Under the pieces are notes generated by a model. The model was not told the DNA's origin. It made no database searches and was given only the letters and a program-made list of their open reading frames with translations. A stretch of 64,000 bases of DNA, taken from contig JAJPJK010000002.1 of assembly GCA_021324265.1 (NCBI GenBank), forward strand, positions 1-64,000, in the 5' to 3' direction. A program made the position numbers and the translations under genes. Shown in pieces: positions 19,835 through 30,153 of the stretch; the first letter of the stretch is position 1, and each line of letters opens with the position of its first letter. The DNA is from Thermoproteota archaeon. GTDB lineage: Archaea; Thermoproteota; Thermoprotei; Gearchaeales; Gearchaeaceae.

Positions 19835-20345
19835 CGCATCCGAAGGGTCTAGTAACTGTTTCCTTTATTTCCTTTCTATTCAATAATGAATCTAGAACAT
19901 TCCTCAGATCATATGTCTTAACCAAAGTAGGATTTCTATTATCATCGATCCTTCCTTGGTATCTCAACTTTCTATTTTCATCGAATACGAATACATGTGG
20001 CGTACAAACTGCACCTAGAGCCTTTGCTAAATCCTGATTTTCATCCTTTAAGTATGGAAAGTTATAATTTGCTTCCTTAGCCTTTATCTTCATTTTCTCC
20101 ACTGTTTCCTCATTTCCTGCGTTTGAATTTACAGCCAATATTTGCACACCTTTATCTGCATAGTCTTTTTGTATTTTTACTAATCGTTCCTCATAATCTC
20201 TGTATACAGGACATTTATTGGATGCGAAAACAATAACAAGTATTTTTTTATCTTTGAAGTTAGCCTCCGTTACTTCTTTTCCATCTAGATCTTTTAGTTT
20301 AAAGCTTGGCATAGGATCGCCTATGCTAACTTTAACCGTGCTCAT
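19815..20345 (-). CDS. AhpC/TSA-type thioredoxin-fold (redoxin) protein
   Basis: GDPMPSFKLKDLDGKEVTEANFKDKKILVIVFASNKCPVYRDYEERL; TPHVFVFDENRKLRYQGRIDDN. Confidence 0.85.
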   Translation of the reverse strand: MSTVKVSIGDPMPSFKLKDLDGKEVTEANFKDKKILVIVFASNKCPVYRDYEERLVKIQKDYADKGVQILAVNSNAGNEETVEKMKIKAKEANYNFPYLKDENQDLAKALGAVCTPHVFVFDENRKLRYQGRIDDNRNPTLVKTYDLRNVLDSLLNRKEIKETVTRPFGCAIVWKY

Positions 20346-20380
20346 CGCATATTTTTTATCAAGTCCATAATATTAGTATT

Positions 20381-20722
20381 ATGGCCTTAACTACAGTTTC
20401 ATTGGAAAAAGTTAAGAGGGATATTATTGCAATACTGAATTCAAATGGCGTAGAAGCTGAAGAAGTCGCGTATTGCGCAGCTAATATTGTTTACAGGAGA
20501 GGATATGCTTCATATGTCTATTCGCACGATTTGGCTTCTTTGGAAGCCAAAATAAAGGATTTCATAACAAGTGAGGAATATTCGAAGTCGAAATCGAAGA
20601 TATACGTTTGGTCTTCGTATGAGGGGCAATATAGATACGTATATTTAGGATACTTTTTGCCAAAAAGCAAAGATGGCTTGGTTCAAATGGTTATTCTAGC
20701 CGTGAACGTTGCGCAAGCATGA
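20381..20722 (+). CDS. Hypothetical protein
   Basis: 113-aa ORF in its own slot between opposed genes. Confidence 0.5.
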   Translation: MALTTVSLEKVKRDIIAILNSNGVEAEEVAYCAANIVYRRGYASYVYSHDLASLEAKIKDFITSEEYSKSKSKIYVWSSYEGQYRYVYLGYFLPKSKDGLVQMVILAVNVAQA

Positions 20723-21851
20723 TGAAAAGTGCAAGCAGTGCCGATATTGAGAGCGGTATGGCTGGTAGAATGAAGGGATAGCTTGGACCCCAAAGATTCA
20801 AAATATAGCCTGAAATACTTGCACCTAAAGCTACTCCGCTTAGATTGAATATTTGAAGAATACCACTTGCAGTGCCTCTTCCTTCTCCTCCCACGCTTGT
20901 AACAACGTAGCTTGAAGAAAGATAGGCCATTGCTAAGGCTATCCCTAACAAAGGCGCAACGACATAAAGATATGAATATATGTTCTCAAATAACGCTATT
21001 GATGCTATTAATCCTATCAAGGATGCTGAAAAAAGCGTTAATAAAGGAGTTTTCTTTTCGCATATATAGCTTGTCATGAAGAAAAAGGGTATTCCTATTA
21101 GCGACGTAATAGCCAAAAATATTCCAACTTGTGCAGCAGCAATTTGATCTGCGATGTTTAAAACTATTCTTAGTGCATTTCCTAAGCTACCTGCGATCGT
21201 TCCAATGAACATGTATATTGAAAACATAGTTAGGGAAGCTGAGATGAGAAATCTTAAATTCGCCCTAACTTGCTTTATAGAATCTCCAATTTTTGCTCTT
21301 TTGATATCTTTAAAAGCTGTAAAATAAACCAAGGAAAAAAGGATTACATGAATGACTATTGATACTATGAATACATATCTAAACCCTTGGCTCAAAGTGA
21401 TGACCGAGGAGCTTCCTGCACCGACTATTATACTTAAGGAAACAAGAGTATAGAATATAGACAGTGGATATCCTCTTCTAGCAAATTGATCCCCTATGAA
21501 AGCTAAGGCCGTTGGAAATATTATGGCATCGAAGAACGCGTTAATTATTCTAGCAATTATCAGATATGTATAATTTGGGGCTAAGAAATAAATGACGAAA
21601 GCAATTATATCTCCTGGCACAGCTATTAGAATTGCGTTTTTTCTTCCTAATCTATCGATTAAATAGCCTAGAGGAAAGCTTACAATAATAGCTATGATAG
21701 AATAAAGTCCTACAATGAAACCAGCAATAGCTTCACTGGCTCCAAGTGAATGTGCATAGTTTGTAAGAATTGGTGAAACAAGAGCAGTATCTATTACGCT
21801 TGCAAAAGCTAGGAATGCTAGAACAGGGTATATACGTCTTGGCTCTGCCAT
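20691..21851 (-). CDS. MFS transporter
   Basis: 12-TM profile; GYLIDRLGRKNAI MFS motif A. Confidence 0.9.
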   Translation of the reverse strand: MAEPRRIYPVLAFLAFASVIDTALVSPILTNYAHSLGASEAIAGFIVGLYSIIAIIVSFPLGYLIDRLGRKNAILIAVPGDIIAFVIYFLAPNYTYLIIARIINAFFDAIIFPTALAFIGDQFARRGYPLSIFYTLVSLSIIVGAGSSSVITLSQGFRYVFIVSIVIHVILFSLVYFTAFKDIKRAKIGDSIKQVRANLRFLISASLTMFSIYMFIGTIAGSLGNALRIVLNIADQIAAAQVGIFLAITSLIGIPFFFMTSYICEKKTPLLTLFSASLIGLIASIALFENIYSYLYVVAPLLGIALAMAYLSSSYVVTSVGGEGRGTASGILQIFNLSGVALGASISGYILNLWGPSYPFILPAIPLSISALLALFIMLAQRSRLE

Positions 21852-21909
21852 CTTACCAAATTTAGAGAAAGTCTTTTAAAATCTTATATATACATTAATA
21901 TAGATTTGT

Positions 21910-23622
21910 TTAATATCCAGGGATATCCATTTTTGGTAGAGCTTTTATATAGTTTTCCTCAATCTCTTTTGCAAACTCTTTATAATCCCTTATAGTAATT
22001 ATTGCTGGCATTTTGATAGCTTCTCCAAACACTAGAGCCTCTCTTCTCTTTAGGCTTTCTACCACAGGTAAAAAGAGGTGTGAGTATTTCAAACCTTTTG
22101 TTGAAGCTTCAATGTCTACTTCGGTTGTAAGAGAAAAGATAAAAGAATTCCATAACATACCCATAACATCTTCACTTATCTGTGAAGGCCTTTGATCGAT
22201 TATGCAAAGTATTATGCCTCTCTTCCTTAGCTCTCTTGCAATTTCTCCAAAAGCCGTTTTATAATATAATTTTCCAGAAAGGAATTTATGAGCTTCTTCT
22301 AAAAAAATCACGATTTTGTATTTAAGTTGCCTGTTACTCATGATTTCGTTTATGGCCTTTTGCCATATTTTCTTTGAAAGTAAATGAGCTATAAGCGTAT
22401 ACGCCCGTGGGTCATCTCCATATCTACCAAAACTTATTATGACGCTTCGCTCACCATAAAATAATTCATTCACTATTTCGCTTATCGTGTCCTTTTTATC
22501 TATGGCGATGAATTCATATCTCCTCATTGAGCTAAGCTTACCTTTACCTGCCCTGAAAGAAGCGAGTGCACCAGTACCTATGTCTTTGATTTTTTCTTCA
22601 ATTCTATTTTCAATTATTTTCAATTCCTTTTCTAAGTCCTTTCTTTCATCAAGATATCCAAGCAAATATAGGATCCAAGCATGCTTTTTTAAACTATCAT
22701 CTAGTTGCTGAACTCGTTCAAAAACATCATTGATCATCCTTTTGTATTGATGAAGATAATCTAAGAAATTTTGGGTGAGATCTAAATTTTCTTTTAATAT
22801 TTCTAAATCTTCAACATCGAGCTCTCTAGGATCAATATTGAATTCTTCCAATCTAAATTCCTTCGATAAAAGTATATCTGGCGTATATATTTTGAAATCG
22901 TTCTTAAAAAGTAGACCAACTCCGTCTGCGTAGTCATTTCCATGCTGATCCTTTACTTTAAGACCATATTCGCTGTGCATATCGAAGATCAAAAGCTTTA
23001 TTGGTTTATCGAGTTTATTCTTTTTGTTGGAAATGATTATAAGAGAAGCTATGATATTTCCCAAATGAGTTTTCCCTGTTCCTGATTTACCAAAAATTCC
23101 AAAAGAGCCTCTTGTGAGCAGATCGATGTTTATGGGTATCATGACTTTTAGTTCTGAATCCTTCACTGGATGTTTTGAAAAACCAATTCCCCAATTCACT
23201 TTTTCATCGAGATTCCCATAAAAGGTTTCAATGTCCTCCTTTTTTGGTGGAACAACTTTTCCAGCATGAACTGGTATAGTATCTACTTCTTCAACACCAT
23301 ATTTGCTTGTTTGGGCAAGAGGTATTAATCTCATTGATGTCGATAGCTTTTTCGTTGCGCTCAAGCTTTTTAATGCTACATCACCTATGTTCTTTGCTTC
23401 GCTATTTTCTGAGAGATATTTTGCCGCGTTTGATGCTCTTTCTGAACCTGCAGAGTGAAAAACTTCCGATATTATCGACAAGTATTTTCTTTTCTTTCCT
23501 TCAATGATCGCTATAGAGTTCGTGGCTATATCTTCAGTAGCTTCGTAATCACTCAGTATTGACTCTATACCTGTGCTTGTGCTAGCATTTGTAACATATC
23601 CTAATTCTTTTGTTTCACTCAT
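21910..23622 (-). CDS. herA: HerA DNA translocase/helicase
   Basis: GIFGKSGTGKTHLGNIIASL Walker A; IVIFLEEAHKFLS Walker B; REL.KRGIILCIIDQRPSQI. Confidence 0.9.
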   Translation of the reverse strand: MSETKELGYVTNASTSTGIESILSDYEATEDIATNSIAIIEGKKRKYLSIISEVFHSAGSERASNAAKYLSENSEAKNIGDVALKSLSATKKLSTSMRLIPLAQTSKYGVEEVDTIPVHAGKVVPPKKEDIETFYGNLDEKVNWGIGFSKHPVKDSELKVMIPINIDLLTRGSFGIFGKSGTGKTHLGNIIASLIIISNKKNKLDKPIKLLIFDMHSEYGLKVKDQHGNDYADGVGLLFKNDFKIYTPDILLSKEFRLEEFNIDPRELDVEDLEILKENLDLTQNFLDYLHQYKRMINDVFERVQQLDDSLKKHAWILYLLGYLDERKDLEKELKIIENRIEEKIKDIGTGALASFRAGKGKLSSMRRYEFIAIDKKDTISEIVNELFYGERSVIISFGRYGDDPRAYTLIAHLLSKKIWQKAINEIMSNRQLKYKIVIFLEEAHKFLSGKLYYKTAFGEIARELRKRGIILCIIDQRPSQISEDVMGMLWNSFIFSLTTEVDIEASTKGLKYSHLFLPVVESLKRREALVFGEAIKMPAIITIRDYKEFAKEIEENYIKALPKMDIPGY

Positions 23623-24268
23623 ATTTCAGTAGCCTGCCCAGTGATATGTTGACTTGTTCAGCCAGATGGTCGAATTGATTTTCCAATAAATCCTTCTGCA
23701 TACCGTTTAAGATATCTATTAGCTCCTCCTTTGAAAATATTTCCTTCAACCTTTTAAAAAAGGATTCTAGAAAGTATCCAAATAAACTCCTTTCTTCATT
23801 TGGCATTGCATTATATATAAGCGGGAGGTATTTTAGAGAAGGTTCCTTATTAAGGTGGATTTCTCTTATAATTTCTTTCTCAGGCAAAAAGACGAGGTCA
23901 TGAATCAAGGGGATCTTCTCAGGTCTTCCTTGATATATTTCATTTCCTCTAATGTAACCAACAGTAACTGCTTCACATACCGCTCTATATTTATCCATTA
24001 TATCTCTGTATTCCTTGGCAAAATCCTCCCTTTTCCTTTTGAAAGGCTTAGGAATATCGCTAATTGGGACGATGGGTTTGATGGATAAAGAAATAACAAC
24101 ACCCATTATTAGCTCACTTCCAGCAAGCACCAAAACAAAAGAGGGATACTCAGGTATCTTTTCCAAATGATATGTTTGAAATATGAACTTATTGTGGTAA
24201 GATTCAACTATTTCTCCTATAGCATTTTCTATCTCCTTTGATTTGAAAATTTCTAGCCAATCTGTCAT
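23615..24268 (-). CDS. Uncharacterised protein between nurA and herA
   Basis: 217-aa ORF overlapping nurA by 4 nt and herA by 8 nt; beta-rich N-terminal half (FVLVLAGSELIMGVVISLSIKPIVPI), helical C-terminal half. Confidence 0.75.
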   Translation of the reverse strand: MTDWLEIFKSKEIENAIGEIVESYHNKFIFQTYHLEKIPEYPSFVLVLAGSELIMGVVISLSIKPIVPISDIPKPFKRKREDFAKEYRDIMDKYRAVCEAVTVGYIRGNEIYQGRPEKIPLIHDLVFLPEKEIIREIHLNKEPSLKYLPLIYNAMPNEERSLFGYFLESFFKRLKEIFSKEELIDILNGMQKDLLENQFDHLAEQVNISLGRLLKYE

Positions 24269-25383
24269 ATTAAACTGGATAACTTTCTTTCTAGTTTTTT
24301 ACTCACCATGATCGGCGATATGCCTGGAAGTTGATTGCTCAATAAGCTTAAAATAAATCTCCTATCTTGTTCGCTTAGATAAGCCTGTTCATGAGCTCGA
24401 GCCATGCAATATGGATAGCCATCTCCTATAATACTTTGCAGAAGAACTATCTTATGTATTTCATCAATTCTTCCTTTTAAATCACCTAGAAATTCCACTC
24501 TTAGGACGTTTCCATCAAATATCTTGAGATAAAATGCATATACTTCTCTATTTATTAGGGAAGTGGGATGGTTGTAAATCTTCATAAGCGGGCTTCTTTG
24601 ACCTGGCTTAAGTATTCTATCAAAAAGTTGTTTATCTGTAACCTTTACATCATTCAAGTTTGAGACTTTGCTGAGAAAGTTTACGAAAGATCTGCTCATG
24701 CTATAAAAAATTGCAATAGGTATAGTATTGCTATTAATCATTTCCTCTAAGTTTTGAAGAAGTTTATTCATCAATTTCTTTATCACGTCATCTCTTGCAC
24801 TAGAAAGAAAACCCGAGGATATACTTTCGTCTAGAAACACATATGCCCCACTAAGATCTTGTTTTTCTAGCAATTCACTGAAAACTTGGCTATAGCAATC
24901 TAACCGCATATATTGAAGGATCCAAGAAGGTAGCTTTGTTTCTTCTATTAAGTCTTCGATTTGCTTTTTTGTGAAAAATAGTGGTATGCTATTCTCGAGA
25001 TATTCTCCATGAAAATAATCGTAGAAAAAGTATCCGGTATTAACTAATATAAAATAGGGTGTGATGTGATGAGAAAACATTTCGCTAGTATCGAACGCAA
25101 TAACCTTTGAACCCTTTATTTTTTCGAATGCCCAACGATTATTCATGAGTCCTTGTTTTATATCTTCAACTTCATCATAGTTTTTACAATCCAAATTCTC
25201 TACTGGTAATGCTATTTCTTGCTTGCTTTTTGTATCGAGCCAACTGTCCAGCTTATTTTGTTCAAGGCCTAAATATGCATTCCTTAATCTTTCTATAATC
25301 GACTCCTCTATCTTAAGTTCTTCTATAAGATATGAAGAAGCTGTCTTCAGAATTCTTATTGTCAAATCATGATTTAACATCAA
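24265..25383 (-). CDS. nurA: NurA nuclease
   Basis: VIAFDTSEMF, AYVFLDESI, and GDGYPYCMARAHEQAYLSEQDR, typical of NurA; operon with herA. Confidence 0.87.
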   Translation of the reverse strand: MMLNHDLTIRILKTASSYLIEELKIEESIIERLRNAYLGLEQNKLDSWLDTKSKQEIALPVENLDCKNYDEVEDIKQGLMNNRWAFEKIKGSKVIAFDTSEMFSHHITPYFILVNTGYFFYDYFHGEYLENSIPLFFTKKQIEDLIEETKLPSWILQYMRLDCYSQVFSELLEKQDLSGAYVFLDESISSGFLSSARDDVIKKLMNKLLQNLEEMINSNTIPIAIFYSMSRSFVNFLSKVSNLNDVKVTDKQLFDRILKPGQRSPLMKIYNHPTSLINREVYAFYLKIFDGNVLRVEFLGDLKGRIDEIHKIVLLQSIIGDGYPYCMARAHEQAYLSEQDRRFILSLLSNQLPGISPIMVSKKLERKLSSLI

Positions 25384-25406
25384 TATGATTTAGGAATTTG
25401 AATATA

Positions 25407-25958
25407 TTATACTGTTTTCTCCAAAGAGGACTTTATTTCTGCATACAAATTTTCAAATAAGTTGTTCCAATTATCTCTTGTTAGGATAAATAATCGCCTT
25501 TCATTTGGAGGGATCAAGTTAGCGAAATTTATATGTTTTCTATGAAGAGTTGCGAGGAGATGTCTATCAGATTTGAGTATTTGAATTATTAAATTCTTGA
25601 ACTTTTCGCTGGACAGTTCCATGCTACCTATTTCATCGCATATTATAAGACTTCTTGAATCCATCGCTCTTTCAAGAGTTTTAACTGCGAAGTCATCAAT
25701 TCCTCTTATATTTATGTGATAACTTCCTAGCATCGGGCCTCCAAAATCCTCTTTCTTAGAAGCCAAAATTTCTTTTCTTCCTGTTTTCAAGTCATTTATA
25801 ATGAAGCCCATTCTAACACCATGCTCTCTTATCTCGATGGTTACAAATCCATCGCAACTTATGTTACTTGATTTTAAGCGTTCGAAAAGTTTCAAAATCA
25901 ATGTTGTTTTTCCTGTGCCTGGCTCACCCGTTACTAACCATTTCATTCCATTTCCCAC
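25407..25958 (-). CDS. THEP1-type NTPase
   Basis: WLVTGEPGTGKTTLILKLFERL; GFVTIEIREHGVRMGFIINDL; LIICDEIGSMELSSEKF. Confidence 0.9.
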   Translation of the reverse strand: MGNGMKWLVTGEPGTGKTTLILKLFERLKSSNISCDGFVTIEIREHGVRMGFIINDLKTGRKEILASKKEDFGGPMLGSYHINIRGIDDFAVKTLERAMDSRSLIICDEIGSMELSSEKFKNLIIQILKSDRHLLATLHRKHINFANLIPPNERRLFILTRDNWNNLFENLYAEIKSSLEKTV

Positions 25959-27091
25959 ATTTGTTTAGCGAGCTTGCCTTCATATTTGAAGACATTTACG
26001 AGTTCTTTAGCATTTTCTCTTTTTTCCCTGAATACCGTTAAGAATTTATTAATTTTCTCCACGAGTATCTGTTTCAATTCACCAGAAAGCATTTTACCAC
26101 TGCGATAATCCTCTTCAATTTTCTTTATTTTTGCATCATCTTCTTCGAAGAAGTAATATAACCATTGAAAGCTTACGTCCACTTCTGGATTTCCTCCAAG
26201 TTTACGGTGTAATTCTATCGTAGCTTGCCCACCTGAGTATGCATGTTTCATTATTTTACTACTAACAGTCTTTTCATCATCTTTTAGAAATATGCATGTC
26301 TCAGGCTTGGAAGTACTCATTTTTTCCCATATTCCAGTAAGCGCAGGTATGAGCTTAAGATGAAGGGCGGCAGTTTTATAATAGCCCATACCTTCAGCTA
26401 TATCGCGCTGAATTCTCCAGTAAGGATCCTGATCTATGCCTGCAGGTATGAGGCATCTTCTTTTCTCAAAGAAAGTAGGGGCCATTTGTATTGCAGGATA
26501 AAAGATAATGCCTATATTGGTTGAATTTTCGAAACCGAATACTGCCTTTGCCAAAGAAAAGTTTATCTTTTTCGCTATTCTCAAAGCTTTGGGATAGAGC
26601 TTTGAAATGTATTCAGTGTCTTGAAAGATGAAAGTCCTGTTTTCATCGAAGCCCACTGCTATTATATCGAGGATATTATCATATGCCCATTTCTTTGTAG
26701 CATCTTCATAAGTGAGATCATCTCTTTGGAGGTATCTCTCTTCATCTGCGATCATAATGTAGACATTGACCTTGAATTTTTCCTGGAGCCATTTTGTTAA
26801 GTAAAAAGGTAATATGTGGCCGATATGCATAGGCCCTCCAGGCGCTCTTCCTGTATAGAGGAAAAATCCTTGACCACTCTTTATGTCCTTGAGGATGAGT
26901 TCGAAGTCTCTATGGGAAAACACTATGTTTCTTCTAAAGAAGATATGCATTTCACCTGCAAGAGAAGCAAGTTCATTCTTTAGTGTCTCATCGAATGCTT
27001 TTGTCCCGAATTGTTCAATTAATTTATTGTAATCTATTTTACCTTTGGCTTCCCAAGGAGTAATGCTAAAGTCCTCCACAATATAGACCAC
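25943..27091 (-). CDS. trpS: Tryptophanyl-tRNA synthetase
   Basis: TGRAPGGPMHIGHILPF (HIGH motif); GIDQDPYWRIQRDIAEGMGYYKTA; KMSTSKP (KMSKS). Confidence 0.93.
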   Translation of the reverse strand: MVYIVEDFSITPWEAKGKIDYNKLIEQFGTKAFDETLKNELASLAGEMHIFFRRNIVFSHRDFELILKDIKSGQGFFLYTGRAPGGPMHIGHILPFYLTKWLQEKFKVNVYIMIADEERYLQRDDLTYEDATKKWAYDNILDIIAVGFDENRTFIFQDTEYISKLYPKALRIAKKINFSLAKAVFGFENSTNIGIIFYPAIQMAPTFFEKRRCLIPAGIDQDPYWRIQRDIAEGMGYYKTAALHLKLIPALTGIWEKMSTSKPETCIFLKDDEKTVSSKIMKHAYSGGQATIELHRKLGGNPEVDVSFQWLYYFFEEDDAKIKKIEEDYRSGKMLSGELKQILVEKINKFLTVFREKRENAKELVNVFKYEGKLAKQMWEME

Positions 27092-27094
27092 CTG

Positions 27095-27895
27095 CTAATC
27101 ATTTTCGAGCATAATAGCTTTTATCTTTTTCGCAAGTTCAATGTTATTAATACCCAATACTGCAATCCTTTTGTTATCGAGTAATTTCATTCTATCTATT
27201 TCTTCTCCCATTACTTCAACATAACCACCCGCAACCTTTATCATGAATAACCCTCCGACAAGGTCTAGAAACCTCACTCTCGGTGTTGGAGCTATGAATG
27301 CATCAAGCCTACCAGCTGCAACGTATGCGGTATCTAAAGCTATGGCTCCCAAAAATCTTATGTATCTTACAGATTCCAAAATTTTATTCAATCGATTAAC
27401 AAATTTGAGGTTTTCTTTTGTTAGTTTGACATCTATGCTAGCTATAACATCGTTGAGATCTTTTGTATTTGATGTCTTCACTTCTTTACCGTTCAATAAG
27501 ACTCTTTCTCCATCGCATAAGAATAACTCTCCTCTAATGAGATCAATTGTACCCGCAGCAACAACATCTTTAAACTCATTACCGTTAGCTATAGCTATTG
27601 TACTTGCACAAAATGGTAAATCTCTTGCGGTGTTTGTACTTCCATCTACGGGGTCTATGATCGCGATCCCTTTACCGTGGCCGTCAATAATGCCTTTTTC
27701 TTCAGTTAGTATTGTACCTACGTAATTCTTTAACTCTTGTACTATTGTTCTTTCCACATAATCATCGAAAAACATTGTAACATCGCCTCCGTAACCCCTC
27801 GATTGACTTTCTTTAAATCTTTTGTCTTTTTTCGCTTCATTGAATGCAGCTTGGGCTGTTATGAGTGTTTTTTCTATTAAATCCAATTTGTTCAT
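27095..27895 (-). CDS. Inositol monophosphatase/archaeal FBPase family
   Basis: EEKGIIDG...GIAIIDPVDGSTNTARDLPFCASTIAI; LDLVGGLFMIKVAGGYV. Confidence 0.88.
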   Translation of the reverse strand: MNKLDLIEKTLITAQAAFNEAKKDKRFKESQSRGYGGDVTMFFDDYVERTIVQELKNYVGTILTEEKGIIDGHGKGIAIIDPVDGSTNTARDLPFCASTIAIANGNEFKDVVAAGTIDLIRGELFLCDGERVLLNGKEVKTSNTKDLNDVIASIDVKLTKENLKFVNRLNKILESVRYIRFLGAIALDTAYVAAGRLDAFIAPTPRVRFLDLVGGLFMIKVAGGYVEVMGEEIDRMKLLDNKRIAVLGINNIELAKKIKAIMLEND

Positions 27896-27934
27896 TGTTT
27901 ATCCTAATTGTATCCGTATATAAGACTCTGTAAG

Positions 27935-28008
27935 TGGGGTCGCCAGGATTTGAACCTGGGGCCTCACGGTCCCAAGCCGTGCATTCTACCAAGCTAAACT
28001 ACGACCCC
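27935..28008 (-). tRNA. tRNA-Pro(TGG)
   Basis: Reverse complement ggggtcgtagtttagcttggtagaatgcacggcttgggaccgtgaggccccaggttcaaatcctggcgaccccA; loop cttggga gives anticodon TGG; no CCA encoded. Confidence 0.95.
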
Positions 28009-28063
28009 CTCAATTTCATTATTTAAAAACCAATTTTAATTTATCTTCTGCTTAAATGGAATT

Positions 28064-29098
28064 GTGAAAACAAAGGTAATAAAAGTAAACCCATTTCATC
28101 CCGATCAGGAGATAATAAAGGAAGCTTCAGATTTGATCCTTAAAGGTGAGCTCGTCGCTTTTCCAACAGAAACAGTCTACGGTTTAGGTGCGGACGCAAC
28201 TAATTCTAATGCGGTTAGAAAGATTTTTTTGGTAAAGGGAAGGCCACCGGATAACCCGCTAATTGTACATATAGCAAGGCATGAAGAAATTAATGAAGTA
28301 GCCATTAAGATCCCAGAAAGAGTTTACGAATTGGCCAAGCGATTTTGGCCTGGCCCTTTAACTTTTATTTTATATCGAAGCCAAAAGATTGTTGATGAAG
28401 TATCTGCAGGGCTAGATACTGTTGCTGTTCGTTGCCCAAGCCATCCGGTAGCGAATATGCTAATTATACAAAGTGGTAAACCAATCGCGGCTCCAAGTGC
28501 CAATAAATCAGGAAGGCCTAGTCCTACAAGAGCCGACCACGTTCTAGAAGATTTCAAAGGTGAAATACCACTTATTTTGGATGCAGGCCCTACGCTATAT
28601 GGTGTTGAATCAACAGTCATAGACATGACAAAAGACCCTCCTGTTTTGCTTAGGCCAGGCGCTATGCCTATTGAAGAAGTGGAAAAATACATCGGCGAAA
28701 TTGTAATACCTGATTTTGCAAGAGGATATGGTAAATATGAAGGTAAGGCATTATCACCTGGTATGAAATACAGGCATTATTCTCCAAACAAACCTTTGAT
28801 ACTCGTAGAGGGTGAGAATAAAGTTGCTGTGATTAAAGATTTACTAAAAGAGAATCCAAGATCGGGCTTGGTTCTTACAAAAGAAACTGCAACGCATTTC
28901 AAAGATCATAAAGAAATGATCATCATTGGCAGCAAGGAAAATCTCTACGAGGTCGCCTATAACCTTTTTTCTTCATTACGAGCTATGGATAAACGAAATG
29001 TTGAAATCATAATAACAGAAGATGTATCTGAAGTTGGTATAGGACTTGCTGTCATGAATAGGCTAAGAAAGGCAGCATCTAAAAATATAAGAGCATGA
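28064..29098 (+). CDS. sua5: L-threonylcarbamoyladenylate synthase (Sua5)
   Basis: FPTETVYGLGADATNSNAVRKIFLVKGRPPDNPLIVHI; SANKSGRPSPT; C-terminal Sua5 domain; GTG start. Confidence 0.95.
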   Translation: MKTKVIKVNPFHPDQEIIKEASDLILKGELVAFPTETVYGLGADATNSNAVRKIFLVKGRPPDNPLIVHIARHEEINEVAIKIPERVYELAKRFWPGPLTFILYRSQKIVDEVSAGLDTVAVRCPSHPVANMLIIQSGKPIAAPSANKSGRPSPTRADHVLEDFKGEIPLILDAGPTLYGVESTVIDMTKDPPVLLRPGAMPIEEVEKYIGEIVIPDFARGYGKYEGKALSPGMKYRHYSPNKPLILVEGENKVAVIKDLLKENPRSGLVLTKETATHFKDHKEMIIIGSKENLYEVAYNLFSSLRAMDKRNVEIIITEDVSEVGIGLAVMNRLRKAASKNIRA

Positions 29099-29114
29099 TT
29101 ATATCTTTAAACGC

Positions 29115-30050
29115 ATGAAGTACACTACACTTGGCTATCTTGATGTTAAAGTATCCGTGATAGGATTAGGTTGTTGGCAATTCGGAGATCCTAATTGGGG
29201 TTGGGGAAAAGAATTGAATGAGGAATTAGCCATTAAAATAATACATGAGGCATACAATCTCGGAATAAATTTCTTCGATACAGCAGAGATTTACGGTGAT
29301 GGCGTTTCTGAAACTGTATTAGGAAAGGGGCTTAAAGAAATACGAGATAACGTTGTAATAGCTACGAAGGTTTCGCCTTCCCATCTTCGCTATAAAGATG
29401 TTTTGAAAGCATGTGAAAATAGTCTGAAGCGTTTGAATACTGATAGGATTGATTTATATCAGATTCACTGGCCAAACTTCTACATACCACTCAAAGAAAC
29501 CGCTCAAGCCATGGATGAGCTTTACAAACAAGGTAAAATTAAGGCCGTTGGAGTTAGTAATTTTCCTGTGCCGATGATCAAAGAATTTAAAAAGAATCTC
29601 AAAGTAGCCCCTTTGGTTTCAAATCAAGTTCAGTATAATTTAGTTGAACGTCTTGTTGAGAAAGAAATAGCAAAATACTGTAGGAGAAATGGAATGAGTA
29701 TAATAGCATATAGCCCTTTAGCGCAGGGCTTATTGACGGGTAAATATTCATCCTCAAACATACCAACTGATGCTATAAGAAGAAATAAGGCATGGTTTAG
29801 AAAGGAAAATTTAGACAAAATAATGAACTTATTAAGAGAACTTGAATCCCTTTCCAATAAATACAATAAGAAAATCAGTCAGATTTCCTTGAACTGGTTG
29901 ATATCGCATCCCAATACAATAGCTATACCAGGCGCAAAAACCCTTGAACAGTTAAAGGAGAACGTTGAGAGTTGTGATTTTGAACTCAGTAAAAGTGATT
30001 TCAAATATATTTCAAGGATAAGCGAAAACCTTGACTTAGACTATTTTTAG
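29115..30050 (+). CDS. Aldo/keto reductase
   Basis: NFFDTAEIYGDGVSETVLGKGLKE; IDLYQIHWPN; VGVSNF. Confidence 0.93.
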   Translation: MKYTTLGYLDVKVSVIGLGCWQFGDPNWGWGKELNEELAIKIIHEAYNLGINFFDTAEIYGDGVSETVLGKGLKEIRDNVVIATKVSPSHLRYKDVLKACENSLKRLNTDRIDLYQIHWPNFYIPLKETAQAMDELYKQGKIKAVGVSNFPVPMIKEFKKNLKVAPLVSNQVQYNLVERLVEKEIAKYCRRNGMSIIAYSPLAQGLLTGKYSSSNIPTDAIRRNKAWFRKENLDKIMNLLRELESLSNKYNKKISQISLNWLISHPNTIAIPGAKTLEQLKENVESCDFELSKSDFKYISRISENLDLDYF

Positions 30051-30153
30051 TTGGTATTAGCCTTAAAATTTTAGGGCAGCTTTTCTTGGCCTGATATACT
30101 AATCCGTAAGAAAGAATAACTTTTAAGTTTTTTAGCCTAGTAAATTATTCTAT

